Positions 23,583 through 36,973 of a DNA stretch of 64,000 nucleotides are shown here, piece by piece. The stretch comes from Alopecurus myosuroides. Its lineage: Eukaryota; Streptophyta; Magnoliopsida; Poales; Poaceae. Location of the stretch: assembly GCA_028641055.1 (NCBI GenBank), contig CM054062.1, positions 271,455,092 to 271,519,091 on the forward strand. Reading direction: 5' to 3'. The position numbers and the translations under genes are program-made. Each line of letters starts with the position of its first letter. Within the stretch, counting starts at the first letter, position 1. The notes under the pieces are model-generated. The model did not search any database, was not told the DNA's origin, and saw only the letters and a program-made list of their open reading frames with translations.

Positions 23583-25267
23583 ATTGGCGTCGTCTGTGGG
23601 AACGGCGGGCGCTGGATCTACGACATCTTCGGCCTCATCGACACCAAACTTCAGCTGGAGCCCTGGAACTTCGACTCCAACCAATCCGATCCGAATCGGG
23701 TCGGTTATCGTCGTGCCCCACTCGCCGGAATCACGCCCGGTGTTCAGTGGATTGGAGAAAATCGTCACCCTGACGTTCAGGAGCTTCCAGTTCTACGCTA
23801 ACAAAGAGGGAATCCTGCACTTCCCGAGCAAAGCAATCTCGAAGGATCGGACTCTCAGTCGATCTCGAGCCCAGGAGCTGTGGACTCGCTGCCCAACTAC
23901 GTGGATCGCGACCTAGCAAAGAGCGGCGAATCCGTCCGCCTCAGCACCCACAACTTCCACACACTCTCCGCAGAGGAACCTTCTCGGGTCAGGAAAGCTC
24001 TCCAAACTACGCCTAGGACTCACAAGCCATATCTGGCCCAGGTCTGCATGGCAGGATCGAGCGACCCACCCAAAGAAAGGGAAGATAGCGCAAAGCAACG
24101 TGAGGCCATCAACGTATCGCGAGAATCCTGGGTCAGGGAAAAAGCGGCCGTTCACTCAAGCAAGCCGATCGAAGCAGGAGCCCCTCAGGAAGATCTGACC
24201 GCATACCACTACCATCTAGTGAGAGCGGCAACGTTGATCAAAGAAGCTCGCAAAGATCTGGCCGAGCGGAAAAAGCTGGCGGATGAATCAAGCCAACGCC
24301 GTGCGGCACTCTCCAAGACACATTCTGTAGGGGACCATCCCGGGAGAAAGAGATACGTCTCGAAGACCGCGACCATGGATGGAGAATCTCTCACCGGGAT
24401 CAGCAGAACACTCGAAGCCTCACTTATGCGCGTCGACGAGGACGGCAACGTGCACCCGACGACTCCTGCCGCCGCGGTCTTGGCTGCAGCCACTAATCTG
24501 CAGACGAACCAGCCAAGGGAGAACGACCCCCGCGCAGAGCAATACAGGCAAGTCTAGAAAGGGCTAGGCATGGCAGCCGCAAGACTCGCCGCCTACGACC
24601 GAAAAAAAGCTGACTACACAGAAAGACAAAGGAACACCCCGCAGACATAGGAGTACATCGCCCAGGAAGGAGAAGTCACCTCGTCGCGCCCGAGGAAAAG
24701 AAGCCAGGCGACGCGGTGATAGCCCGAGTAGCAGCGATGATAGCCCGAGGGATCGAGATCGCAGCTCGCGACATCACAGCAGCCGCTCGCGACACCGCAG
24801 CCAGAGCTACGGAAGGAGGTCGATTGCGACCAGTCTGGATATAATGCGCGATCTGACATCATTCAAAACAAGGTCAACAAGGCCCGAGCAGCCAGGAACC
24901 GCGCACGTTCCCCATCCACCTCTTCTGACGAAGAGGCCTGCGGCGCATTATGCTTCACTCGCAAGATCCGCGAGGTGCCAATGCCCAGGAGGTTTAAGCT
25001 TACTACGGAAGAGCCAAAATACGACGGTTCGCTGGAGTCGCAATCCTCACGGCTGTAAAATGCCAACGTGGGAATAAGACCACAACTATGCAGTACCTTA
25101 ACTTACATCTTGTAGGTGTAGCGCGCAGCTGGCTCGAAAGAAGACCTGAAGGCATGCTACGGATCATGGTACGATCTGAACTTCGACTTCTGCAAAAACT
25201 TCCAGGCAACATATAAAAGAACCGCAACCATCGAGGAGCTGCAAGCTTGCAAGCAGAAGGGGGCTAC
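23583..25267 (+). pseudogene. E4 gag remnant
   Basis: The longest open frame (23880-24557) encodes a charged segment (TLIKEARKDLAERKKLADES) with the composition of a plant gypsy gag N-terminus. Downstream pieces (about 24840-25250) contain gag-like words but many stops, and the region is cut by deletion. No protease, RT or integrase is seen. Confidence 0.55.
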
Positions 25268-25758
25268 TGACGAAGGGATGAATCCTGGACCCATCGGGTG
25301 ATGCTACCCGGTCCAAGGCCCAAGACCCAAGCCCAAAGGGAGATTCCATAGACTATTCTCGAAGGCCCAGTTAAATCCCACCCACAAGGCCTTGCGAGTC
25401 AAGTAAGAAAACTTGTAACTGACTTTAGGTTAGGGTTTGTATCCCCCCCCCCAGGTACGGTTTGAGACCTGGCCACCTATATAAGCCAGGAGAACCACCA
25501 GGAGGGGGACAAGCAATACCGCACCACCAAAGCCTCGAGATTGAGATCTACTCTCGACTTGAGCACCCCCACTGTAACCAATCTATTCGATAATACGGAT
25601 CGACAGAAGTAGGAGTAAGGGTTTTACCTCTACGAGGGCCCCGAATCTGGGTAAATCGTGCCCCCTGTTAGCCGACGATTGTCACCAGCGCCTACACATT
25701 CTCCTAATCGAAACCCTATCGATTCACCGGAGGGACTTGTTGAGATGCATATTCGACA
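25268..25758 (+). repeat. E4 3' LTR
   Basis: 491 bp direct copy of 23127-23582, preceded by a purine-rich tract and followed by ATATG. The E3 sequence resumes at 25759. Confidence 0.9.
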
Positions 25759-26257
25759 ATATGTGACTCCTCCGATTATCCAAGTAGAATTTTGTTTAGT
25801 GGAGAATTTCTTGAGTTTTTGGTACTGTAGGTGATAGGTTATGTGAGTTTGCATGCTTGATTTGTGTGAAAATAAAATATTTTTGATGCATGTATAGCCC
25901 TCTTACAAGTCTCTATAGTATTTTCTATCATATAGTTGTTTCAAAATCAATTTTTGTGATGCTTATTAAAAATTCAGAAAAGGAAGATGCATGACTACAC
26001 CTATGGAGAAATCTTGGAGAGTTATGCACCTAGGAGGGCAAGGCCTTCGAGATCAACTACTCAGTTGAGGCCATCCTAGAATGAAAATCTTATTGCATTG
26101 AGTATTGATAAGAGGGGGATGATGGAGATGCACATCCGTCTACTTTCCCTTGTTTTAACGTTTTGAATGATGTAGGTACCTCGATGATTTGTTGCTTCTT
26201 GTTGGTAGGGTTGGTCTAACTGAATATATGAATGAGGAAAGCGCTCAATATGCTATA

Positions 26258-27658
26258 TGATACGTCATAAAGGTATCCCTAATTTCTGATGTTCCATGTT
26301 GTTTCCCACATGTTTTCCTTACACTTTATGTTATTTTTACACGTTTTCGGGACTAACCTATTAACAAGATGCCACAGAGCCAGTTCCCTGTTTTCTGCTG
26401 TTTTTACTTTCAGAAAAGTTGTTCTGGAAATATTCTCGGAATTGGAAAATTCGAAAGCTAGAAGTCCTAAAAGTCCTGGAAGCTTCCGGAAGTCCAGAAG
26501 AACCTCGGAGGGGGAGGGGGCACAGGGTGGCCACACCATGGGGTGGCGCGGGTCCCCCTGGCCGCGCCACCTAGGGGTGTGGGCCCCCTGGCCACCCCCC
26601 GGCATCGCCCTTTCGCCTATATATACTCCCCGATGCATAAACCCTAGGGGAATCGACCTTTTTCGCAAAATACATCTGTAGGTCCGCCGCCGCCACCGAC
26701 AAGTTTCGGGGGACAGATCTCTGTTCTGGCACCCTGCCGGGATAGGGAAGTGCCCCCGGAAGCCATATCCGTCGACTCCACCGCCATCTCCATCGTCGTT
26801 GTTGTCTCCTATGATAAGGAGGGAGTAGTTTTCCCCCGAGGCTGAGGGCTCTACAAGTAGCTATGTGGTTCATCTCTCTCCCATGGTGTGATCTTTATGT
26901 GATCATGAGCTTTGCAATCTAGTTGAATATGTAGATTGATCTTCATATGGTATGCTACTCAAGTGGTTTTGTTATCTCCGTAAACACCTTGATCACGGGG
27001 TAAAGGTGACAGTGTGTGCTTCGTGTGGTTTAGCATGATATTTATATCTTGTGTTGGAAGATGAACCTATGAAATTGTGGCATTTGTTTAGTACTAATTT
27101 ATGGCGTTCGTAGTGATACTGGGGTGCCCAGAGAGGGAATATAGACTTGACGAGTGCTATTAAAGCCCTACGCAATGATTAGTGTTCATTATTTGACCGG
27201 AGAGTGGTTCGGAGTAGCTTAGTGAAGAGATGATATTTATTAATTCAGTTATGTGATCATCGTTGAGAGTGTCCAATAGTGAAAGTAGGAGCCCTAGGCC
27301 TTATTTCCTAGTATTGAAAAACCGTTTTCCGCCTGTCCTGCTACATGTTTGCTTACTGCCATTTTTATTTCAGATTGTTATTATCACTTATAATCATCCA
27401 TACTACTTGTATTTTACTCTCTCTTCGCCGAACTAGTGAACCTATATACCTAACAAGTATATTGGGTTTGTTGGGGACACAAGAGACTTCTCGTATCTTA
27501 ATTGCAGGGTTGCTTGAGAGGGATATCTTTGAGCTCTACCTCCCCGAGTTCGACATAACTTGGGTGATCCACTTAAGGGAAACTTGCTGTTGTTCTACAA
27601 ACCTCTGCACTTGGAGGCCCAGCATTGTCTACAAGAATAGAAGCGTGCGTAGACATCG
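26258..27658 (+). repeat. E5 5' LTR
   Basis: 1401 bp with a TATA-like cctatatatactcc near 26616-26629. Its last dinucleotide is CG rather than CA by comparison with the 3' copy and its TSD. Confidence 0.9.
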
Positions 27659-27835
27659 AGCTCTTCTCTGGCGCCGCTGCCGGGGAGGTAAGGTAAAAGG
27701 TACTCACATCCTCGGGTGTGAGTGCTCGAAGTTATTTCCTTTAGATTCTGCAATTATATCTTTTTGTTTCTTGTTTTCGCTAGTTAGGCTTATTTTTACT
27801 CGCTTCTTGTTTTTATTTTTACTAGTAGTCTCAAT

Positions 27836-28890
27836 GGAAAGCAACAAAAATATGATATAACTTTATAATATTTATCTTGAATTAGGACATGATGCTTTTG
27901 AAGAGAAAATTAAAAAACATATGTAAGTTTATTTTCATAATAGTGATAGCAATGTTATTAGCATTAATTATTTGGATACCATTATTTCTAGTACCATGGA
28001 AAATTCTAAGCTTGGGGAAGCTAGTTTTTATAAACTTTTTAGTTTTCCAGCTTTAGAGGAGAAAATTTGCTCTGATGATACTTTATCTCCCATATGTGAT
28101 AAACCTAATGATTCCTGTGATATTTAAATCCTCCTACTGAAAGCATTCCTTTTAAAATACCCAAGAAAATTGTTGAACTTGTCATGGATAACCGTTATTT
28201 TGGAAATGGAACTGTCCATCCTAGTGATCATTTACACTTTATGCATGAATTATGCGAGTTATTCAAGTGTGCAGGTATCTAAATGGACCAAGTTAAGAGT
28301 AGGCTATTCCCTTTGCCACTTGAGTACAACGCAAGGGAGTGTTATAAACTACTAGATGATTCTCATCATTTGGAGTGGAAGGAACTTGAATCTCTGTTTT
28401 ACTCTAAATTTTATCCTCCTCATGAGCTACATTTAGATAGGAATTAAATTTATAATTTTTGGCCTCATGATGGAGAAAGCATTTCCCAAGCTTGGGGAAG
28501 ATTGAAAACATTAATACTCAAATGTCCTAACCATGACCTTCGTGAGGAAATAATTGTTACTAATTTTTATGCAAGGCTTTCAGGACATTGGAAGGATTAT
28601 CTAGATGCCTGTTCAGAGGGTTCTTTTTGTAGTAAGAAGGTTCAAGCTAAGTGGGATCTTCTTGATGGGATTCGAATCAATAGTGAATATTGGAATAACA
28701 ACAAAGGTAAAGATTCAAGTATAAGCTATGAGTATGATTGCATTAAGACTTTTGCTGAAATTGCTGATTTTCATGAGCTTAATGCTAACAAATAGTTGTT
28801 GGTTGGTATAGATTCTTTGCTTCTTATCTTAATATTACTAAAGGAAATTTGGACATATATCATGAACCTTTTAAAGACACTTGCATGGAA
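27836..28890 (+). pseudogene. E5 gag relic
   Basis: Frames broken by stops and shifts. Recognisable gag pieces are DNRYFGNGTVHPSDHLHF and FYSKFYPPHELHLDRN (around 28180-28445), then IYNFWPHDGESISQAWGRLK. 28502-28795 continues with ILKCPNHDLREEIIVTNFYA. E6 carries the same gag type at 41680-41900. Confidence 0.75.
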
Positions 28891-28976
28891 AATATTGTGT
28901 TGATAGTTGTCATGCAAATACTTACATACAAAATATTATAAAATAGGAGACTTTACCAAAATATGACAGGACTAAT

Positions 28977-30140
28977 ATGTGTTTTTTTCTTATTAATGAA
29001 GAGGAGAAATCCTCCAAAGTTCTTTCTATTGTTTCTGATAATAAACCATGGTATGTGGAGAAGCTCCCTTTTAAGCCTCTCCCTCCTAAAGAGGGGAAGA
29101 AGAGGAAGACGAAGAAAAGGAGGAGTAAAAAGAGAGAGGTAACGGTATCTCCCCCTAAGCATGTTGCTCCACTTATAGTTTTTGATGAGTCTGAACTCGA
29201 TGATCTTCCTATGCATGTTATTTATGAAAGTGATCATGATTGGGAGAAACACACTACTTTTGATATTGAAAATTTGTTTGGTACCAATTCTGGAAATGAT
29301 GACAATAATTGTTGTACTATTAGTACCATCCATGTTCCTTCCAATTATGATACAGAAAGCTCTAAACTTGTGGATGATATGTTTGAAAACCCCTTTGCTA
29401 TTAATAATTATATGCTTGATACGTCTCCTCCTAGTAAAAATGATGATGTGTTTACAAATGAACGCATTTTGGAAGACAACTATTTTATTTCTTGTGATGA
29501 TATTATGCCTCCAATATATGATGATTGCAATTATGAATATGACATTTTTAGTCCACCTACTATTGAGGAGAAAATTAATTATGATTTCAATATGCCTCCA
29601 GTCTTTGTTAATTATTATAAAGAAAGTTATAACATAGACTATAATTACAATCATCCTCATGAAACTTGCCATAATTATCTGGGACTACCCAAAACCATAT
29701 CTTTAATATGCAACTTTTCTATCATGTTCGAGTTCTTTATGATAATCCTACTCCCGTTGTTATCAATAAGAATGACTATGCTTATGCGGAGAGTAATAAT
29801 TCTTTTATGATAAGAATGTTTCTTGTGATAGCTATATTGTTAACTTTATTCATGATGGTACTGAAAGCTATTATGAGAGAGGGAAACATGGTTTTATGCA
29901 TCTCAACAATATTAAGTTCCCCTCTTTATGTTGAATTTTTTTATGTTGCACTTATTTTGTCTTCCTATGCTAGTCACTTTGTGCTTCGTTGACTTGTTTT
30001 TCTACAAGATTCTTTCTCATAGGAAGTGGGTTAGAATTAAATGTGTTTTATATTTCATTCTTGATGCTCTCTTATTGTGCTTCAACTCTTATTCTTATGT
30101 GAGCATTTTTTCAAAAATAAAAATCATTGTGCCTAGCTAA
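28977..30140 (+). pseudogene. E5 acidic ORF plus membrane-anchored C-terminus
   Basis: 28977-29810 is open for 277 codons. It has a Lys/Arg-rich stretch (KRKTKKRRSKKRE) and then an acidic, Asp/Asn/Tyr-rich region. A frame break near 29690 leads to a segment ending in strong hydrophobic runs (about 29925-30120) around a conserved HRKWVR(I/L/P)K motif. E7 has the homologous end at 48236-48580. Athila-type elements can carry an envelope-like ORF after pol; this membrane-spanning end could be its relic, but no envelope function can be claimed. Confidence 0.5.
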
Positions 30141-32749
30141 AAGGCGTTAAAGAAAAGCGCTACCGGGAGACAACCCGTTTCATTTCCCTGTTTTCATTCT
30201 ATTTTGCTTTGTTTTCTTTGGTGTGCTTTTCACCAGGGTGTTTTCTATTCCCTTACAAACCCCTCTGTATCTTTTCTTTTATGTTTTTGTTTATCCAATT
30301 AAAGCCTTTAGTGGAAAGTTGAGACTATATTTCGGATTTCTGCGCAGGAAACAGATTTCTGTTGTCCACTGTTAAATACGTATAAAATCACAGAAAATTA
30401 AACCTGAGATTTTTTGTGCTTAATCCTAGGATATATACACAACTTTTACTATTTGACCACTTCTTGATTTGAGCAACAGAAGATTTTCGAAAAAATCGAT
30501 CTTTACCTGATGTTCTGTTTTGACAGATTTCTGCCAATTATTGCATTTGCATCTTAATCTCTTTCTTTTGGTGTTCTTTTGAGAAAAAGAGTTTTAAAAT
30601 AAGTTGTGACAGTAGCTAATGTGTTTTTGAGTGCTAGGCTTGTTTTGAAACTGAACCATGTGAACTTATTATTTCGATTGCACTAATGTTGCTAATGAAG
30701 ATTGTGAGAATTTTTGTGTGAAGGAAGTTTTCAAGAGTGAAGAGAAGAGGATGATATGATGTGATCAAGAAGAGTGAAAATACTAAGCTTGGGGATGCCC
30801 GGTGGTACATCCCATAAAATTCCAAGAAGACTCAAGTGTCTAAGATTGGGGATTCCCAAGGCATCCCCTTCTTCATCAACAAATTATCAGCACTTCTAGT
30901 GAAACAATATTTTTATTCGGTCACATCTTACGTGCTTTAGTTGGAGCGTCTTTTATTTTTGTTTTCAGTTTGTTTGGTTTTCTTTTCTGTAATAAATGTT
31001 TGGATCTTATCATACTTGTATGGGAGAGAGACACACTCCTTTTTCATTGCTTAGAACACTCTAGTTTTAATTTTATTGTTCTGTGAGTGTTCACTTTTTG
31101 CTAGTACCGCGTTTAGCCTTTGTTTTCATGCATCTCTTATTCAGAGCTGTTAGTTTTAGTAATGTTATGTGAGTACTCTCATGTAGAGAATTTTTGTTAA
31201 AACATATTTTGTATGGTGCTTGTTGGGAAAAGAAACTGTTGCTCGATGTAGAATTTTTAGCAGTGCAAGTAGAAGCTTGTATAGACTGTGCCTAGAACTT
31301 TTTCATGCCATCATAAATGTTATTTTAGTTTTAAAGCCTCGTGGTTATTGAGTAGCACAAATAGCCTTATATAGCTGAGAGTGTTTAATATGTCTTGAAA
31401 GATTCATGAGTTGTTCTTGTCATAGTAAAGCATCAATATATGGTATTCTCTTTCGAATGTTTTATTTGGTTGACTTGGCGCATGTTCACACCACGTTTAT
31501 GACTACAAACCAGTCACGAATATCCTCCATGACCACTTAGTTTTTTAACGTGTGACACTGTTTATCTTTTAACTAATGATGCTTATCTCGCTATGCATGA
31601 TTATGGCTCTTATGCTCTCTTGATTTGTCGCTCCCAGTCTTTTGCTAGCCTCCACCTGTACTGAGTATGAGCTCTACTCGTGCATCCAAACTCCCTAAAA
31701 CCAAAGTTTTCCCATTGTGTCCACCATACCTACCTACATGTGGTATTTAACTGCCACTCCAAGTAAATTGCTCATGTGTTACCTTTAAAACCTTCAAAAT
31801 TACTCCTGTTTTGTGTTCTTGTTTTTGCTCATGAGGACGTCAATAGAGAATCTTTATCTCACTTGTTGATTGGATTTCACACCCAGGACTAGTGGCTTCA
31901 TCCTCTTATCCAAATGATAGAAGAGATGGCAGCGGGGTGCCCAGCCCCAAATTAATACAAACAAATTATCTTCACTATTTTTGCCCCTGATTATATCAGT
32001 CAAAGCATAATTGTGTAAAAAAAGAGAAAGAGGGATGACCTTCTATACCAGTTGCGTCCTTCACCATGGGAGCCGCTCTTGTGAATCCAGTTTGCTTCTA
32101 TACCAGTTTACCATTCGTTGACATTAGCATACACCTCTCCTAAAAAAATAGATATTTCTCCACGATGTCAAACTTTTAATACCTCTGTTTAATAAAATAA
32201 AAAGCTCTAGCACATGAGTGATCCATGCTTCCCTCTGCGAAGGGCCTTTCTTTTACTTTTATGTTGAGTCTCCATCTTCTAACTTTATGCACAGTTGAGA
32301 GAGCATTTTTGCCATTCTAAGTTCTATGTGCATTTGTCCCATAAACATCAATAATTACTTCATGGTGTGATATTATTTGTTCTTAAATTATTTGTTCTAG
32401 TCTTCCTCATGAACTTTGAAAGATTGCTGGCATTAATGTTTTGTCCCACTCTTATGGACTAGTGAAATACCACTTTGCCATGCTTTCTCTATACCTGAAA
32501 TAAACGTTTATCTTTGTTTGAATGATTATTCATGATCTTTTATTTAAGATACCCTTCACGATGCAAAGTGATTGCTATGCTTTACTATTAAAGTTCTGTT
32601 TATCATGTTTGTGTTTGAAGTTCTATGATCTCATCATACATATGTTTTTACATTATAATGATCAAGTTTATGATAGTAGCATGTCACCACAGATTTTTTT
32701 TTATCGTTTACCTACTCGAGGACGAGTAGGAACTAAGCTTGGGGATGCT

Positions 32750-34149
32750 TGATACGTCATAAACGTATCCCCAATTTCTGATGTTCCATGTTGTTTGCCA
32801 GATGTTTTCCTTACACTTTATGTCATTTTTACACGTTTTACGGGACTAACATATTAACAAGATGCCACAGAATCAGTTCCTTGTTTTCTGCTGTTTTTAG
32901 TTTCAGAAAAGTTGTTTTGGAAATATTCTTGGAATTGGAAAATTCGAAAGCCAGAAGTCTTAAAAGTCTCGGAAGCTTCCAGAACTCCCGAAGAGCCCCG
33001 GAGGGGGGCCATAGGGTGGCCACACCATGGGGTGGCATGGGTCCCCCTGGCCGCACCACCTAGGGGTGTGGGCCCCCTGGCCACCCCCCGGCATTGCCCT
33101 TTCACCTATATATACTCCCTGCTGCATAAACCCGAGGGGAATCGAACTTTTTCGAAAAAATACATCAGTAGCTCCGCCGCCGCCACCGACAAGTTTCGGG
33201 GGACAAATCTCTGTTCTGGCACCCTGCGAGGACGGGGAAGTGCCCCTGGAAGCCATCTCCTTCGACTCCACTGCCATGTCCATCGCCGTTGTTGTCTCCT
33301 ATGATGAGGAGGGAGTAGTTCTCCCCGGAGGCTAAGGGCTCTACCGGTAGCTATGTGGTTCATCTCTCTCCCATGGTGTGATCTATATGTGATCATGAGC
33401 TTTGTAATCTAGTTGAATATGTAGATTGATCTTGATCTGTTATGCTACTCAAGTGGTTTTTTTATCTCCGTAAACACTTTGATCACGGGGTAAAGGGGAT
33501 AGTGTGTGCTCCGTGTGGTTTAGCATGATATTTATATCTTGTGTTGGAAGAAGAACCTATGAAATTGAGGCGTTTGTTTAGTACTAATTTATGGCGCTCG
33601 TAGTGACATTGGGGTGCCCTAGAGAGGGAATATAGACTTGAGGAGTGATGCCAAAGCCCTACGCAATGATTAGTGTTCATTATTCGACCGGAGAGTGGTT
33701 CGGACTAGCTTAGTGAAGAGATGATATTTATTAATTCAATTATCTGATCATTGTTGAGAGTGTCCACTAGTGAAAATAGGAACCCTAGGCCTTATTTCCA
33801 AGCATTGAAACACCGTTTTCCGTCTGTCCTGCTACATGTTTTCTTGCTGCCATTTTTATTTCAGATTGTTATTATCACTTACAATCCTCCATACTACTTG
33901 TATTTTACTCTCTCTTCGCCGAACTAGTGCACCTATATACCTCACAAGTATATTGGGTTTGTTGGGGACACAAGAGACTTCTCGTATCTTAATTGCAGGG
34001 TTGCTTGAGAGGGATATATTTGACCTCTACCTCCCTGAGTTTGATATACCTTGGGTGATCCACTTAAGGGAAACTTGCTATTGTTCTACAAACCTCTGCA
34101 CTTGGAGGCCCAACACTGTCTACAAGAATAGAAGCGTGCGTAGACATCA
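32750..34149 (+). repeat. E5 3' LTR
   Basis: 1400 bp copy of 26258-27658 with scattered substitutions, ending CGTAGACATCA and followed by CTATA. Confidence 0.92.
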
Positions 34150-34184
34150 CTATACTAACCAAAACTTCTGTTGACAGCTTTAGT

Positions 34185-35009
34185 TTTGATAACTCCTCTT
34201 ATAATCCATCTATTGCATTCAGAATCTACGAGGCCTTGTGCCATGCCCTTGGCAAGATTTTGCAGTATCATAGGTATTAATACGACTGGGACAACGAGGA
34301 GGATTCAAAGACGACATGCTGATTCGCCGGAGCTCTACCAAGGGGTGACAAATGATGATGACCGCGCAGCTCAGTGCGACAAGATAAGGAACATCAGCTC
34401 CCAACCATTAGATATTTTGCTTACTATCTTGCTACTAGTGTTCTTGGTAGGGAAAACACTAGTAATATTTCAAATTACCATTTAGCTTTTGTGGCTGCTA
34501 CACTTAATCATAACCATAAGTACAACCTTGGTGCTCTCATTGCTCGCTGTTTAGCTGCTAGAGGACCCATTTATGGCGGTATTATTGCTGCGTGTATTAT
34601 AACTGCTCTAGGACTTTCTGTTGCTTCAAATGATGAGTTGTTAGCCCTAGAGAGACTTGATCTTTCTGCCATGAAATCTCATCATTTTGTTACTTCTAAC
34701 TCTAGTGATAGAAATCTAGTCTATAGAGTTTTATTTACTGATGGAGATGAAAGGGAAGTTCCTTTCCCGCATCCTGGTTTGTTTAGTATTCACAAGGGTC
34801 CATGGTCGTGCTCGAAGGAGGAGCTGGACGAGCAGCTATGTTTGCTTGGTTTCCATGTGCAGCACGGCCCCGAGTATCAAGTAGGACACGATGCACCCTC
34901 CAAGGACTTCACCGTGCATTACACCGAGGCGTCCTCGAGTTCATATCAGGAGGATGGCCCTTCCTCGTTGCACTATGGAGGCGCCACTTATTGGCCCTCT
35001 TGGGATTGA
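34185..35009 (+). pseudogene. E3 ATHILA ORF1-like relic
   Basis: 34374-35009 is open for 211 codons. With the preceding broken frame (RIYEALCHALGKILQYHRY at about 34219-34275) it resembles the Arabidopsis ATHILA ORF-1 family (PF03078): GALIARCLAARGPIYGGIIA and then MKSHHFVTSN. The N-terminal part may start in 25985-26250, before E5 interrupted it. It lies between the missing pol and the 3' LTR, as expected for Athila. 35020-36973 is non-coding 3' region with words shared with E5 and E7. Confidence 0.65.
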
Positions 35010-36973
35010 TCTCCACTTAGGCCAAAATTCTAAGATTGATGCCAAAATCACACTCATTTACATATCATGTTTGTGTCGGTTCTTTGTATATTCATTTCTT
35101 TGTTTCTTTAATTGCCTTTGTTTTTCTTGTTTTGTTTCCGCTTTCCAAGACGCAAAAATACCAAAAACATTTCTGTTGTTTTTCTTTATTTGTTTCTTTA
35201 GTTTCTTTTATTAGTTTGCTTTACTTTCTGGTTTTAGTTTAATATTCAAAACCCCAAAAAGATTTTGCTTTGTTTGCTTGTTTCCTTCTGCTCGTGTTTT
35301 GAATTCAAAAACCCAAAAATATTTGTTGTTCTTCTTTGGTTTTGCAAAGTTTGATGCAGAGTTCAACAGTCTTTCGTGACTCCATTAGAGCTTGGTTATC
35401 ATTTTATATCATTCAATCCACACAAGTGAAGAGTAATAATGACGATTTACGACAATTCAAGTTGTGGTGAGTGGCTGGTATGAACTCTATTTGTTTTCAT
35501 TTTTGTACATATACTCATCCATGTGGACATTCTTAGTTTGTTCGTGTAAGGTGTATGTTATTTATTGTATGCTTAGTAGTTTGTGCTATCTCATGATCAG
35601 ATCCAATATACTAATAGTAGATAGCATGTCGTATAAATTTTTGCTCGCATTGTTTTATTCATAGAAAGGCATCACATTGCGGTTTCTTCCTCTGAATATT
35701 TCACTTGAATTGACTTCGCACATGCTCCCGCATGCATAAGACTGGAAACAAAAGGTCAAAAAATCCTTGATGATTTATTTTGCCTCTGAGTATTTGTATC
35801 ACTTTTATGCCCATGTTAATTTTGTTTTGTTGCAAGCATGATTATGATAGTTGTTGCTCTCTTGATTGTTGCTCCCAGTATATTGCTAGCCTTCACGTGT
35901 AATGTGTATGAGCTCTACTCATGCATCCAACTCCCAAAAACCAAAGTTTACCAAATGTGTCCCCCATACCTACCTATGTGGTATTTAACCGCCACTCTAA
36001 GTTAATTGCTCGTGCGCTACCTTTAAAACCTTCAAAATTATACCTGTTTTGTGCCCCTGTTTTAGCTCCCGAGGATGCAGGTAGACGATCTTTGTCTCCC
36101 TTGTTGATGAGACTTTACACACCTAGACTAGTGGCACATCCGATTATGCAACTGCTATGAGAGCTCGCAACAGGGTGCCCAGCCCCAAATTGTGGTTATT
36201 ACAATTCTCTACACTCTTTTTGCCCCTGATTTATCAGTTAAAGCATAATTGGGGTAAACAAAAGAGAAGAGGGATAATATTCTGACCCTTGTAGAAAGAA
36301 CGTCCTTCAATGTGAGCCGCTCGTGTGAAGTCTAGTTAACTTGTGACGTAATGTATTGTATGCTTGCTATTCGTTGACATGGACATGCACCTCTCTCAAT
36401 TTTTTTTTCAATACCTCCATTTTAATAAAATAAAAACCTCTAGCACATGAGTTAATCCCCGGTTCCCTCTGCGAAGGGTCTCCCTTTTACTTTTATGTTG
36501 AGTCTTCATCTTCTAACTTTATGCACCTTGTCGAGAGCATAGCTCTCATTCTCGGTGTAATATGCTTTTCCCAGAACACGGTTAATTGTGGTGTAACTTT
36601 GATGCTTTTATCTTTGATATCTTTACTTATAGTCTTCACTTGAACCTCAGAGGTGCCCTAGCATTTATATTTTGCTCCAAAATTAAGGGCAAGCGAGATA
36701 CCACTTCATCATATCTTATTATGAACACTGCAATCGTGCAAATTGATATATTTCATCTTGCTTATTATTAGTGTGTTGGTATCTCTTCATGGTTTGCATA
36801 ACAATTAGGTGACTTTATTTGCATACTTCTTATTATGAATTGCATGTGTACTTGATCATATAGTGAGAATATTTACATCATACGATGCAAATGTGTTCGT
36901 AAAGGTTCTTTTATCGCACTGTGTTGTTAACTGAATTTCTTGAGGACAAGCAATAAGCTAATATTGGGGGAGT

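Larger units (their letters stand above)
23127..25758 (+). mobile_element. E4: small non-autonomous LTR retrotransposon
   Basis: LTRs at 23127-23582 (456 bp) and 25268-25758 (491 bp), both starting TGACGAAGGGATGAATCC and ending GCATATTCGACA. Flanks are GTATG (23122-23126) and ATATG (25759-25763), a TSD with one mismatch. The PBS tggcgtcgtctgtgggaac starts at 23585 and the polypurine tract agaagggggctac precedes 25268. The interior is only about 1.7 kb and has gag remnants but no pol. The 5' LTR lacks about 35 bp present in the 3' LTR. It is nested in E3. Confidence 0.9.
26258..34149 (+). mobile_element. E5: pol-less Athila-related LTR retrotransposon
   Basis: LTRs at 26258-27658 and 32750-34149 (about 1.4 kb), both starting TGATACGTCATAAA. 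The 3' LTR ends ACATCA; the 5' copy ends ACATCG. A perfect TSD CTATA lies at 26253-26257 and 34150-34154. The PBS tggcgccgctgccgggga is at 27669-27686 and the polypurine tract aagcttggggatgc precedes 32750. The interior has a gag relic, an acidic ORF and a hydrophobic ORF but no polymerase genes. 30140-32749 is non-coding and similar to 48590-51195 in E7. It is nested in E3. Confidence 0.93.

Noticed and set aside
28953..29672. 239-codon minus-strand ORF
   Set aside because: Ile/Asn-rich shadow of the E5 acidic ORF, with no domain.
34374..35009. Cellular gene at 34374-35009
   Set aside because: The protein resembles ATHILA ORF1 and lies between E3 parts, so it belongs to the retrotransposon.
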